DNA from: GCA-003244245 sp050700055
GTDB lineage: Bacteria; Actinomycetota; Actinomycetes; Mycobacteriales; Pseudonocardiaceae
DNA length: 64,000 nucleotides
NCBI GenBank assembly: GCA_050700055.1
Contig: JBOHGE010000001.1
Span: 1-64,000, forward strand
Direction: 5' to 3'
The first letter of the stretch is position 1. Each line of letters starts with the position of its first letter. A program made the position numbers and the translations under genes. Shown piece by piece: positions 8,371 to 16,146 of the stretch. The notes beneath the pieces were generated by a model. It did not search any database and had not been told where the DNA came from. It saw nothing but the letters and a program-made list of their open reading frames with translations.

Positions 8371-9540
8371 GTGCGAATCGGAGTCCTGACCCGGGAATAC
8401 CCACCCGAGGTGTACGGCGGTGCAGGGGTGCACGTCAGTCACCTGGTGCCCGAACTGCGGCAGTGGTGCCAGGTCGAGGTGCACTGCTTCGGCGCCCCCC
8501 GCCCGGAGGCGCCCGGTCTGGCGGTGCACAGCCATCCCGTCACGCCGGGACTCGCCGCGGCCAACCCCGCCCTGCAGACCCTGTCGGTGGATCTGGCCAT
8601 GGCCGACGCCCTGGGCGGCGTGGACCTGGTGCACTCCCACACCTGGTACGCCAACATGGCAGGCCACCTGGCCCGGACGCTGCACGGCGTGCCGCACGTG
8701 GTCACCGCGCACTCCCTGGAGCCCCGCCGGCCGTGGAAGGCCGAGCAGCTCGGCGGTGGCTACCGGGTGTCGTCCTGGGTGGAGCGCACCGCCTACGAGC
8801 ACGCCGACGCGGTCATCGCGGTCAGCGACGGCATGCGCGCCGACGTGCTGGACTGCTACCCGACCGTGCACCCCGAGCGGGTGCACGTGGTGCGCAACGG
8901 TATCGATGCCAACACCTACCGGCCGGTTCCGGAGACCGACGTGGTCCGCCGACTCGGCGCCGATCCGGCGCGGCCGATCGTCGCGTTCGTGGGGCGGATC
9001 ACCCGGCAGAAAGGGGTCGGGCACCTACTGGCGGCGGCACACCACATCGATCCGGGTGCCCAGCTGCTGCTGTGCGCAGGCGCGCCGGACACCTCGGAGA
9101 TCGAGGCCGAGGCCCGCGCCGCCGTCACAGCACTGTCCACCACCCGCGCCGGGGTCATCTGGGTGCCGGAGATGCTGCCGATCGCCGACGTCCGGCAGGT
9201 GCTCTCCGCGGCCACCGTGTTCGCCTGCCCGTCGGTCTACGAGCCGCTGGGGATCGTCAATCTCGAGGCGATGGCCTGCGGTACGGCGGTGGTCGCCTCC
9301 GCCGTCGGTGGGATCCCGGAGGTCGTCGACGACGGCGTCACCGGTCTGCTGGTGCCTTACGACGAGCAGGACCCGGAGGGGTTTCAGTGGGGCTTCGCGC
9401 ACCGGGTCAACGAGCTGCTCGCCGATCCTGACCGGGTCACCGCGATGGGCCGGGCCGGTCGCAAGCGCGCCATCGCCGAGTTCTCCTGGTCCGCAGTCGC
9501 CGAGCGCACCGTCGGTCTCTACCAACGGCTCCTCTCCTGA
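8371..9540 (+). CDS. glgM: Maltose-1-phosphate synthase / glycogen synthase (GT4)
   Basis: GT4 glycosyltransferase of 389 residues, orthologous in position and sequence style to mycobacterial Rv1212c (first called GlgA, now GlgM), which joins ADP-glucose to glucose-1-phosphate to give maltose-1-phosphate. The N-terminal acceptor domain contains PPEVYGGAGVHV. The C-terminal donor domain has FVGRITRQKGVGHLL, and the GT4 E-x7-E motif appears as YEPLGIVNLEAMACG near residue 290. It starts at GTG 8371. Its pairing with glgC supports the maltosyl-1-phosphate/GlgE glucan route. Confidence 0.9.
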   Translation: MRIGVLTREYPPEVYGGAGVHVSHLVPELRQWCQVEVHCFGAPRPEAPGLAVHSHPVTPGLAAANPALQTLSVDLAMADALGGVDLVHSHTWYANMAGHLARTLHGVPHVVTAHSLEPRRPWKAEQLGGGYRVSSWVERTAYEHADAVIAVSDGMRADVLDCYPTVHPERVHVVRNGIDANTYRPVPETDVVRRLGADPARPIVAFVGRITRQKGVGHLLAAAHHIDPGAQLLLCAGAPDTSEIEAEARAAVTALSTTRAGVIWVPEMLPIADVRQVLSAATVFACPSVYEPLGIVNLEAMACGTAVVASAVGGIPEVVDDGVTGLLVPYDEQDPEGFQWGFAHRVNELLADPDRVTAMGRAGRKRAIAEFSWSAVAERTVGLYQRLLS

Positions 9541-9608
9541 GCCTCCCCCTGCATTAACCTGGGGCCTGTTCAGCACAGTCCGGGACGCGAACGAGAGGAA
9601 TAACTGGG

Positions 9609-10049
9609 GTGTGGCGACGGCTCACGCGGTTCGCTGCAGGCACCCTCGTTTCCACGGCGTGCAGCCAGGTGGCGTTCGTTCTGCTGTTCGGGGTGCTCGC
9701 AGCCTCGGCCACGGTCGCCGGCGCGGTGGCTTTCGTCGCCGGCGCGGTGCCGAACTTCCTCATCCACCGGTACTGGACGTGGCGTCTACGCGGGCCGGTG
9801 GGATTGCGCCGGGAGCTGCTGCCCTACCTGGCGGTGATCACATTGAGCGGTCTGGTGGCAATCGGCGTCACCGCCGCGGTCGATCGGTTGATCGGCGAGC
9901 CGATCAACGACCGCGCGCTGCGTACCCTCATCGTCGCGGTGGCCTTCAACGCCAGCTACCTGCCGCTGTTCATCCTCAAGTTCGCGCTGCTGGACCGCTT
10001 GGTCTTCGGCCGGGACCAAGTGCCCGCCGGCGGGCTGCCTAGCCGGTGA
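9609..10049 (+). CDS. GtrA-like membrane protein
   Basis: A 146-residue protein with four hydrophobic segments and the GtrA signature: RFAAGTLVSTACSQVAFVLLF at the start, PNFLIHRYWTWRL after helix two, and a final hydrophobic helix before LKFALLDRLVF. GtrA-type proteins help move lipid-linked sugars across the membrane during glycan synthesis. GAGAGGAA lies a few bases upstream of the GTG start. The 3' end overlaps the convergent aminopeptidase gene by 11 bp. The sugar it handles is unknown. Confidence 0.82.
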   Translation: MWRRLTRFAAGTLVSTACSQVAFVLLFGVLAASATVAGAVAFVAGAVPNFLIHRYWTWRLRGPVGLRRELLPYLAVITLSGLVAIGVTAAVDRLIGEPINDRALRTLIVAVAFNASYLPLFILKFALLDRLVFGRDQVPAGGLPSR

Positions 10050-11559
10050 ACGAGCAGGCCAACTCGATCAAGGTCCGGGCGCCGAACCCGGTGCCGCCCG
10101 CGTTGACCTCGTCATAGTCGTGCTCGGCGCGGGCCGGGCCGGCGATATCCAGATGCGCCCAGGGCAGCCCGGCGGTGAACTCCCGCAGGAACAGAGCCGC
10201 GGTGATGCCCCCGGGTCCGGGCGGGCACTGCCGCAGATCGGCGATCTCAGAGCGGACCCCGCCAGCATGGTCGTCGACCAGCGGCATCGGCCACCACGCC
10301 TCGCCGACCGCCTCGCCGGCGGTTCGGATCCGCTCAGCGAGATCGGGTTCAGTGGCGAACAGGCCCCCGGTGCGCAGGCCCAAGGACACCTTCATCGCCC
10401 CGGTCAGCGTCGCGACGTCGACCAGCGTGGTAGGACGCAGCGCGTGCACCGCATGGGCTAGCGCATCGGCGAGCACCAGCCGGCCCTCCGCATCGGTATT
10501 GGTCACCTCGGTAGTGGTACCGCCCACCTGGCGCAGCACATCTCCTGGGCGAAACGCAGACCCGGACACGTGGTTCTCCGCGCAGGGCACCAGCCCGGTG
10601 ACCCGTAATGGCAGCTTCAGCCGGCCGACGGCCAGCAGCGCGGCGATCACCGCGGCACCTCCGGACATGTCGGTGCGCATCAGGTGCATACCGTCAGCCG
10701 GTTTGATCGAGATTCCGCCGGTGTCGAAGGTGATGCCCTTGCCGACCAGCACCAAGTGCCCTTCGGTGGTCACTTCGCGAGGCTGCCAGGCCAGCTCGAG
10801 CAGCCGTGGCGGTCGGGCCGAGCCACCGCCGACCGCCAGGACTCCCCCGAAACCGTGCTCGGCCAACCAGCGCTCGTCCCGCACGACGGCCCGCAGACCG
10901 GGCACCGTGGCAGCCAATCGGGCTGCGGTCGCCACCAGCCACTCCGGGCTCTTGTGCCCGCTCGGGGTGTTGGCGAGGTCCCGGGCCAGCCCAGTAGCCC
11001 AGCCGAGCAGCTGCGCCCTGGCCGTGACTCCGGAGAAGATGTGCGGTGCGCATCCAGGAGGCGTCACCAGCCAGACGGTGGTCGTCGCCGGGTGACGTGC
11101 CTCGCTGGTGACCCGATACCGGTGCGAGCCCACCACACACCCCAACACCAACGCCGACACCTGGTGGGCGGTGGTGGCGCGCGGCAGGTGCACCTGCACA
11201 TCGCGCGGTGCCCGCCGGCCAGCCGCGACATCGTCGACCAAGCGCGCCGAGGTAGCCCGGATCAGCGCGCCACCAGCTGCCCGCCAGTGTTGCGTACTGC
11301 CCTGCCCGGTGCCCAGCAACCACCCGTGATCGGGTCGCCCAGCCATCAAGGGCACCAGCTGCACGCAACCGGCGCTGGCCCGCACCCGGTGGTGGGCCAG
11401 CCACTGCTCATCCACCCCGAGCGAGTCCGCGCCGGGTCCGAGCACCGGTGGACCGTCCGATGTGGACTGGACCAGGACGACATCAGGCACCCCGGGACCT
11501 CGCCGCGCCTGGATCCGGACCTCAACCAGGGGGGTGGGAACCTTCGGTGTCGCGGGCAC
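10039..11559 (-). CDS. pepA: Leucyl aminopeptidase, M17 family
   Basis: Cytosolic M17 metallo-aminopeptidase of 506 residues. The C-terminal catalytic domain carries the metal-binding lysine and aspartate in GKGITFDTGGISIKP, the MRTDMSGGAAV segment, and the diagnostic NTDAEGRLVLADAL. The N-terminal macro-like domain is more divergent. It starts at GTG 11559. In this window it sits between the glgM/gtrA genes and the DUF3117 gene; no operon partner is evident. Confidence 0.93.
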   Translation of the reverse strand: MPATPKVPTPLVEVRIQARRGPGVPDVVLVQSTSDGPPVLGPGADSLGVDEQWLAHHRVRASAGCVQLVPLMAGRPDHGWLLGTGQGSTQHWRAAGGALIRATSARLVDDVAAGRRAPRDVQVHLPRATTAHQVSALVLGCVVGSHRYRVTSEARHPATTTVWLVTPPGCAPHIFSGVTARAQLLGWATGLARDLANTPSGHKSPEWLVATAARLAATVPGLRAVVRDERWLAEHGFGGVLAVGGGSARPPRLLELAWQPREVTTEGHLVLVGKGITFDTGGISIKPADGMHLMRTDMSGGAAVIAALLAVGRLKLPLRVTGLVPCAENHVSGSAFRPGDVLRQVGGTTTEVTNTDAEGRLVLADALAHAVHALRPTTLVDVATLTGAMKVSLGLRTGGLFATEPDLAERIRTAGEAVGEAWWPMPLVDDHAGGVRSEIADLRQCPPGPGGITAALFLREFTAGLPWAHLDIAGPARAEHDYDEVNAGGTGFGARTLIELACSFTG

Positions 11560-11646
11560 TGACGTCTCCCAGTCGGTCGTCTCCCAGCCGGTTCGTGACG
11601 AGGCCCCGGATGCGCCTTTCCAGCGCCCGAGGCCACGCCGCGGGCA

Positions 11647-11814
11647 TCACTCCACGACGGCTCGCAACGCCTCACCAAGCTCGCCCGCCTCGACCGCCGA
11701 CATCTCGACGACGAGCCGTCCACCGCCCTCGAGGGGGACCCGCATCACAATGCCCCGTCCCTCCTTCGTCACCTCGAGGGGACCGTCGCCGGTCCGTGGC
11801 TTCATGGCCGCCAT
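11647..11814 (-). CDS. DUF3117 small conserved protein
   Basis: A 55-residue protein, MAAMKPRTGDGPLEVTKEG..., matching the actinobacterial DUF3117 family in length and N-terminal signature; in M. tuberculosis the homologue (Rv1211) lies between tag and glgM. The frame continues upstream, but ATG 11814 with GGAGGGAG 6 nt before it is clearly the start. The family has no established function. Its sequence is predicted to form a small beta-rich fold. Confidence 0.88.
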   Translation of the reverse strand: MAAMKPRTGDGPLEVTKEGRGIVMRVPLEGGGRLVVEMSAVEAGELGEALRAVVE

Positions 11815-11979
11815 AGCGTGCTCCCTCCGTGCTCTTCCGTCACCGCGGGTGGGCCACGCGACACCGGTGACCCCCTGCATTCTCCCTTATCGCCGCAGAG
11901 CCCCGAAAAGCAACCGATGATCTCGGGTGTGCACAGCCCACCGTCCACCTGGGACCCCCGCGCTCACCAGCGCCGGAGC

Positions 11980-12567
11980 TCACTGAGCGGTGCGGCGAAA
12001 GCAACCGGCGAGATGGTCGTCGACCATCCCGGTGGCCTGCATGAGCGCGTAGCAGGTGACCGGACCGACGAAGGTGAAGCCGCAGCGCCGCAGCGCGCGG
12101 GCCATCGCCTCGGACTCAGGTGTGCGGGCCGGCACGTCAGCCACTGTGCGCGGGCCGGCGCGCCCGGCGGGATCAGGCGCGTAGGACCACAACAGGGCGT
12201 CCAGGCCCGACCCGAGCTCGGTGACAGCCCTGGCATTACGCACCGTGGCCTCGATCTTGGCTCGGTTGCGGACGATACCTGCATCGGCGAGCAGGCGCGC
12301 CACATCGGCGGCGGTGAACGCGGCGACCGACGCCGGGTCGAAGCCGGCGAAGGCCCGCCGGAAGGCGTCGCGCTTGCGCAGGATCGTCAACCAGGACAGG
12401 CCCGACTGAAACGCCTCCAGGCTGAGCCGCTCGAACAGAGCGGCCTCCCCATGCACCACCACCCCCCACTCGGTGTCGTGGTAATCGCAGTAGTCGGCAG
12501 CCGAGATGCCCCACGGGCAGCGCAGCCGACCATCCGGACCTGGCGCTATGCCTACGGCGACGCTCAC
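11980..12567 (-). CDS. tag: DNA-3-methyladenine glycosylase I
   Basis: Base-excision repair glycosylase that removes 3-methyladenine. The protein of 195 residues shows the Tag pattern: CPWGISAADYCDYHDTEWG at the N-terminus with the zinc-ligand cysteine, FERLSLEAFQSGLSWLTILRKRDAFRRAF in the centre, and the C-terminal FVGPVTCYALMQATGMVDDH with the remaining zinc ligands. The frame is open further upstream, but the GTG at 12567 overlaps the preceding gene's stop as GTGA and gives the normal N-terminus. It is the last gene of a translationally coupled trio. Confidence 0.93.
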   Translation of the reverse strand: MSVAVGIAPGPDGRLRCPWGISAADYCDYHDTEWGVVVHGEAALFERLSLEAFQSGLSWLTILRKRDAFRRAFAGFDPASVAAFTAADVARLLADAGIVRNRAKIEATVRNARAVTELGSGLDALLWSYAPDPAGRAGPRTVADVPARTPESEAMARALRRCGFTFVGPVTCYALMQATGMVDDHLAGCFRRTAQ

Positions 12568-13019
12568 CTGGGGTAGTCGCGGCAGAAGCCGGCAAAGCGG
12601 TCCAGAGAGCGCTGCAGACCCCATTCGAAGATCGGGCGGACCAGTGGCCAGCCCAGCTTGCCCAGAACTCCCAGTGGCAGCTCCAGCTGCTCGGTCCACT
12701 CCAAGGTGGCGCCGCGGCCACGCGGTTGCACCGCGAAGATGCCGGTGCCGCGCACCACCCGCCCGAGGTGGCGTACCTCGCATCGGGACGGGGCGTTCCA
12801 CTGGACGATCCGCATCCGGTCGTTGATCCCGACCCCGCACAGCCCGGTGACGGCCTCCACCTCAGAGCCGACCGAGCGGCCATCACCGTGCCGGATCCGC
12901 ACCGTGGTGCCCAGCATCCACTCCTTCTGGCGCTCCCAGTCGGTGACGGCCGCGAAGACCGTCTCCGGCGGTGCTTCCACGTCAACCCGTACCGACAGGT
13001 GCACTGCTGGCAGGTTCAC
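12564..13019 (-). CDS. SRPBCC (START-like) family protein
   Basis: A 151-residue polyketide-cyclase/START-fold protein: HLSVRVDVEAPPETVFAAVTDWERQKEWM is the standard N-terminal strand-helix unit, followed by the antiparallel beta-sheet and a long C-terminal helix (RPIFEWGLQRSLDRFAGFC). Such proteins bind hydrophobic ligands, but the ligand here is unknown. The start GTG 13019 overlaps the upstream stop as GTGA, and its own stop overlaps tag as GTGA, so expression is linked to both neighbours. Confidence 0.8.
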   Translation of the reverse strand: MNLPAVHLSVRVDVEAPPETVFAAVTDWERQKEWMLGTTVRIRHGDGRSVGSEVEAVTGLCGVGINDRMRIVQWNAPSRCEVRHLGRVVRGTGIFAVQPRGRGATLEWTEQLELPLGVLGKLGWPLVRPIFEWGLQRSLDRFAGFCRDYPR

Positions 13020-13306
13020 TGCTGGGCCTCCAGTTCGGCCACTCGGGCCCGCAGTGCATCGAGCTCGGCAGCCGCCCGGTGCAGCGTCCAATCCACTTCG
13101 GACATCCGGTATCCGCGTAGCACCTGAGCGAACCGAACGGCGCGCATGTCGTCACCAATAATCGGCCCGTCTGGCAGCCAGGTCGGGGTAGCGTCCAGCG
13201 GCAGCGCGGCCAGCTCCTCGCCCCGGCCGAAGACCAGCGCGGCGACCAGGAACACCACCGCAGCCACCACCACCGCGACGACAAGATAAACCAGCGCTGT
13301 GCCCAC
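13016..13306 (-). CDS. DivIVA-domain membrane protein (Rv1209-like)
   Basis: Small protein with one N-terminal transmembrane helix (ALVYLVVAVVVAAVVFLVAALVF), a short linker (FGRGEELAALP), then a DivIVA-type motif AVRFAQVLRGYRMSEVDWTL and a coiled-coil tail. This matches the gene beside gpgS and tag in mycobacteria. A TTG at 13381 would add 25 residues, but that extension is encoded inside a 136-bp hairpin repeat and has no spaced ribosome-binding site, so I favour GTG 13306. A role at the membrane or growing pole is inferred from the domain only. Confidence 0.75.
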   Translation of the reverse strand: MGTALVYLVVAVVVAAVVFLVAALVFGRGEELAALPLDATPTWLPDGPIIGDDMRAVRFAQVLRGYRMSEVDWTLHRAAAELDALRARVAELEAQQ

Positions 13307-13324
13307 GTGCCCGATCGTGGCACG

Positions 13325-13460
13325 TAGGTGGCTCTTCAAGTACGACCAACCCCCCTTGCCGGTGTCGTAAACCGCTGCCAACCCCTCCCGGTGCCGGGAG
13401 GGGTTGGCAGCGGTTTACGACCTTCCGGGCCGGGGTTGGTCGTACTTGAAGAGCCACCTA
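13325..13460. repeat. 136-bp near-perfect long hairpin
   Basis: Two nested perfect inverted repeats. The outer arms are 13325-13353 and 13432-13460 (29 bp, beginning TAGGTGGCTCTTCAAG). The inner arms are 13364-13391 and 13394-13421 (28 bp, beginning GTCGTAAACCGCTGCC) around a 2-nt loop. The two stems are separated by a symmetric 10/10-nt internal loop. The right end stops 1 bp before the gpgS stop codon region. It probably forms a very stable RNA hairpin, acting as a terminator or attenuator between gpgS and the DivIVA-like gene, or it is a MITE-like insertion. Confidence 0.9.
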
Positions 13461-13461
13461 C

Positions 13462-14430
13462 TTAGGCTAGGCGGGCTGCGAGGATCTCGCGCATCGGTGG
13501 TCGGTCGGCCACCAGCACGCCGGTCTCGGTAGGCATGAAGCGACCATTGAGCTGCACGAACTGGGTGATGCCCACCGATCCCGGGACTTCGGCGACCCCG
13601 CAGCGAGGCAGCACCGCACCGAGGATCTGCCGGGACATCACGCCGAGGTCGAGCAATGAGCGGTTGCGGTGTTTGCGCACGCCGAGGTTCACCTGTGCCA
13701 GCCCGGCCAGCCCATGGCGAGTGTGCACGTCGAGCAGTAACCCGATCTCCACGCCGTAGCCGGCCGCGAAGGGCACCGACTCCAGGAATGTACGGCTGGC
13801 CGCGTACTCCCCACCCAGCGGTTGCACCACCCCGGCCAACTCGGGACGCAACGCGTTGAGCAGCGGACGAGCCAGCAGCTCGGTCACCCGGCCGCCACCG
13901 GTCATAAGCTCGACGTTGTCGATCCGCAGCGGACGCCGGTAGAAGCCCTTGACCAGCTGGATCTGGCGCCCGATCCGGAGCCGGCGGGGCAACAGCAACG
14001 GCCCGAGCAGCGCGGGCACGAAGCCGACGTCGAAATCGAGCAGATCAGAGTCGATGAACACGAGCAGATCACCCGACGTGGCCGCCAGGGAGCGCCAGAG
14101 CACCTCACCTTTGCCCGGCCACGGCTGCAGCTCGGGCAGCACATCGCTGCGGTGCACGACGCGGGCGCCGGCCGCAGCGGCCACCTCGACGGTCCGATCG
14201 CGAGAACCGGAGTCCATCACCACCAGCTCGTCGACCAATCCGCCGACCAAGGGCCACAGGGCGGCAATCAGCGCGCCCACGGTCTTCTCCTCGTTCAGCG
14301 CGGGCAACACCACGCTGACCGTCCGGCCCTGCTTGGCTGCCTCGAGCTCCTCGACGGTCCACGGCACACTGTGCACGGTGGCCTGGCCGAACCACCGCCG
14401 GGTCTGCGGAAGCAACGCCGGGTGCCTCAT
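13462..14430 (-). CDS. gpgS: Glucosyl-3-phosphoglycerate synthase
   Basis: GT81-type glycosyltransferase that starts methylglucose lipopolysaccharide synthesis by joining NDP-glucose to 3-phosphoglycerate. At 322 residues it is full length. Visible features are VVLPALNEEKTVG (nucleotide-binding start, about residue 40), VVMDSGSRDRT, and the metal-binding DSD at 127-129 (VFIDSDLLDF); the acceptor-binding LMTGGGRVTELLARPLL follows. Its ATG overlaps the FolP2-like stop by 4 nt (ATGA). The stop codon directly abuts the long hairpin repeat. Confidence 0.95.
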   Translation of the reverse strand: MRHPALLPQTRRWFGQATVHSVPWTVEELEAAKQGRTVSVVLPALNEEKTVGALIAALWPLVGGLVDELVVMDSGSRDRTVEVAAAAGARVVHRSDVLPELQPWPGKGEVLWRSLAATSGDLLVFIDSDLLDFDVGFVPALLGPLLLPRRLRIGRQIQLVKGFYRRPLRIDNVELMTGGGRVTELLARPLLNALRPELAGVVQPLGGEYAASRTFLESVPFAAGYGVEIGLLLDVHTRHGLAGLAQVNLGVRKHRNRSLLDLGVMSRQILGAVLPRCGVAEVPGSVGITQFVQLNGRFMPTETGVLVADRPPMREILAARLA

Positions 14431-15140
14431 CCCGGTTCTCGCCTGGTCAGGCCCCGGGTGGCGCGGGCAGGCGGCCGAGTTCCGGCGATCGAGGCCACCA
14501 TGTCCAGCACCCGCCGGGTTCGGCGCACCTGGTGCACCCGCAACACCCGAATGCCGGCCCAGGCTGCGATCGCGGCGGCCGGCAGGACATCAGCCACCCC
14601 GGTGTCCGGGTCGGGACCGAAGTCCTGATCGGACAGGGTCATCAGCACCGGCCAGCCGGTGGCGACCAGATCGTCGCTGTGGCGCACCAGCTCAAGACCA
14701 TGCCAGGTGCCGGAGTCGTGCGTGGGGTCGATCACAAGCGCCTCCCTCGACACGCCGAGCCCGACCAACGTCGCGGCCTGCGCAATAAGATCATTGATGA
14801 CATCGCCCACCGCGGCTGCACCGGGAAGGCGATGCGGCCGGCTTCGCCGGCACACCAGTGCGCACTTGCGCTCGACGGCGAGTTCCGCGAGCTGGGGATC
14901 GGCACCGGACCAGGTGATGATGTCCGCACCCACGTCGAGCACCGACCGCGCCACCTCGCAGCGCCGGGTGTGAACAGCGATGGCAAGCTCGGGGTAGCGC
15001 TCACGGACAGCAGCCACGAGCGGTACCACGTCCCCGGCCGCCGCGATGTCCACGATGTCAGCGCCCTCGCGCACGGCGCGGTCGACCGGCGTTTCACCGC
15101 GATCGGAGCACGAGACCGCTGCCGGTGTGACGATGGCCAT
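14427..15140 (-). CDS. folP2: FolP2-like dihydropteroate synthase homologue, degenerate
   Basis: DHPS-fold protein of 237 residues in the folP2 position beside gpgS. It keeps the family's C-terminal landmarks (VIDPTHDSG, TGWPVLMTLSDQDFG, RVHQVRRTRRVLDMVASI). The pterin-site loop that normally reads D-[IV]-G-G-x-[SK] is replaced by DIAAAGD, the N-terminal NRTPDSF is replaced by TPAAVSC, and about 40 residues are missing compared with FolP2. A true DHPS activity is therefore unlikely; mycobacterial FolP2 is also reported not to make dihydropteroate. The ATG at 15140 is chosen because upstream sequence is an 18-bp tandem repeat. It is coupled to gpgS. Confidence 0.75.
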   Translation of the reverse strand: MAIVTPAAVSCSDRGETPVDRAVREGADIVDIAAAGDVVPLVAAVRERYPELAIAVHTRRCEVARSVLDVGADIITWSGADPQLAELAVERKCALVCRRSRPHRLPGAAAVGDVINDLIAQAATLVGLGVSREALVIDPTHDSGTWHGLELVRHSDDLVATGWPVLMTLSDQDFGPDPDTGVADVLPAAAIAAWAGIRVLRVHQVRRTRRVLDMVASIAGTRPPARATRGLTRREPG

Positions 15141-15170
15141 CACCGCCGCCCGATCACCGGGTAACCGCCT

Positions 15171-15278
15171 GGTCCCGAACCGCACTGGGGTCCCGAACTG
15201 CACTGGAGTCTCGAACCGCACTGGGGTCCCGAACTGCACTGGGGTCTCGAACCGCACTGGGGTCTCGAACCGCACTGG
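15171..15278. repeat. Six 18-bp tandem repeats upstream of the FolP2-like gene
   Basis: Six head-to-tail copies of an 18-bp unit, consensus GGTCYCGAACYGCACTGG, differing at one to three positions each. The array ends about 30 bp upstream of the FolP2-like start codon. The unit length is a multiple of three, so the frame stays open through it (giving V-R/Q-F-E/G-T-P hexapeptides), which explains an artificially long reading frame. It may be slippage-generated filler or a cluster of protein-binding sites. Confidence 0.9.
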
Positions 15279-15333
15279 GGGCAGTGGCCGGGCAGTCATC
15301 CCGCACCAGCCCCGCCGCGGGCGCTCAGCACGG

Positions 15334-16128
15334 TCAATGCGTGTCTTGCCATGCCTGGTAGGTCGCGCCGACCAGCCGCACCACCTCGTCTACGTCATCG
15401 GTGATGTGCAGCAGGGCCAGCTCGGCTTCGGTGATCTTGCCCTGCGGCACCAGGGTGTCGGCGAGCCACGAGTGCAGCCCGCCCCAGTAGTCCCGGCCGA
15501 GCAGCACGACCGGGAACTTGGTGACTTTCCGGTTCTGCACCAGGGTGAGCGCCTCGAACAGCTCGTCGAGGGTGCCGAACCCGCCGGGCAGGCAGACGAA
15601 GGCCTGCGCGTATTTGATGAACATGGTCTTGCGGGTGAAGAAGTAGCGGAAGTTGATCCCGAGATCGACCCAGGGATTAAGGCCCTCCTCGAAGGGCAGC
15701 TCGATACCCAGCCCCACCGACAGACCGCCCGCCTCCGACGCCCCGCGGTTGACCGCCTCCATGGCGCCGGGGCCACCACCGGTGATCACCGTGAAGCCGG
15801 CAGCGGCCAGCGCGGCGCCCAGCGCACGCCCGGTGGCGTACTCCGGATGGTCTCGACCGGTGCGAGCCGAGCCGAACACGGTGACCGCACGGGGCAGCTC
15901 AGCGAGCGCTCCGAAGCCCTCCACGAACTCGGCCTGGATGCGCAGCACCCGCCACGGGTCGGTGTGCACCCAGTCGCTGGGGCCCCGCGAGTCGAGCAAC
16001 CGCTGATCGGTGGTGGTCGCCTCGTGACGGCGGCTGCGCCGCAGCACCACCGGCCCGCGCTGCCGCTCCAGGGGCCGCTCGTCATACCCGGAGTTGCGGT
16101 GGGACTCCGGCGACCCGTCTACCGACAT
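15334..16128 (-). CDS. LOG-family nucleoside 5'-monophosphate phosphoribohydrolase
   Basis: A 264-residue LOG (TIGR00730-type) protein with both hallmarks: GGGPGAMEA at 117-125 and PGGFGTLDE at 181-189, which bind the ribose phosphate and carry the catalytic Arg/Glu. LOG enzymes release the base from (cytokinin) riboside 5'-monophosphates, and in M. tuberculosis the neighbour gene Rv1205 has this activity. An N-terminal extension of about 60 residues precedes the core. It lies between dapE and the FolP2-like gene, as in mycobacteria. Confidence 0.9.
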   Translation of the reverse strand: MSVDGSPESHRNSGYDERPLERQRGPVVLRRSRRHEATTTDQRLLDSRGPSDWVHTDPWRVLRIQAEFVEGFGALAELPRAVTVFGSARTGRDHPEYATGRALGAALAAAGFTVITGGGPGAMEAVNRGASEAGGLSVGLGIELPFEEGLNPWVDLGINFRYFFTRKTMFIKYAQAFVCLPGGFGTLDELFEALTLVQNRKVTKFPVVLLGRDYWGGLHSWLADTLVPQGKITEAELALLHITDDVDEVVRLVGATYQAWQDTH

Positions 16129-16146
16129 GACGACAGCGTAATTGAG

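Noticed and set aside
13307..13381. TTG start extending the DivIVA-like protein by 25 residues
   Set aside because: The added part is encoded within the 136-bp hairpin and GGGAGGGG directly abuts the TTG without proper spacing; GTG 13306 gives the usual N-terminus.
15141..15299. N-terminal extension of the FolP2-like protein with V-x-F-x-T-P repeats
   Set aside because: It is the translation of the 18-bp tandem array; homologues begin near the MAIVTP start.
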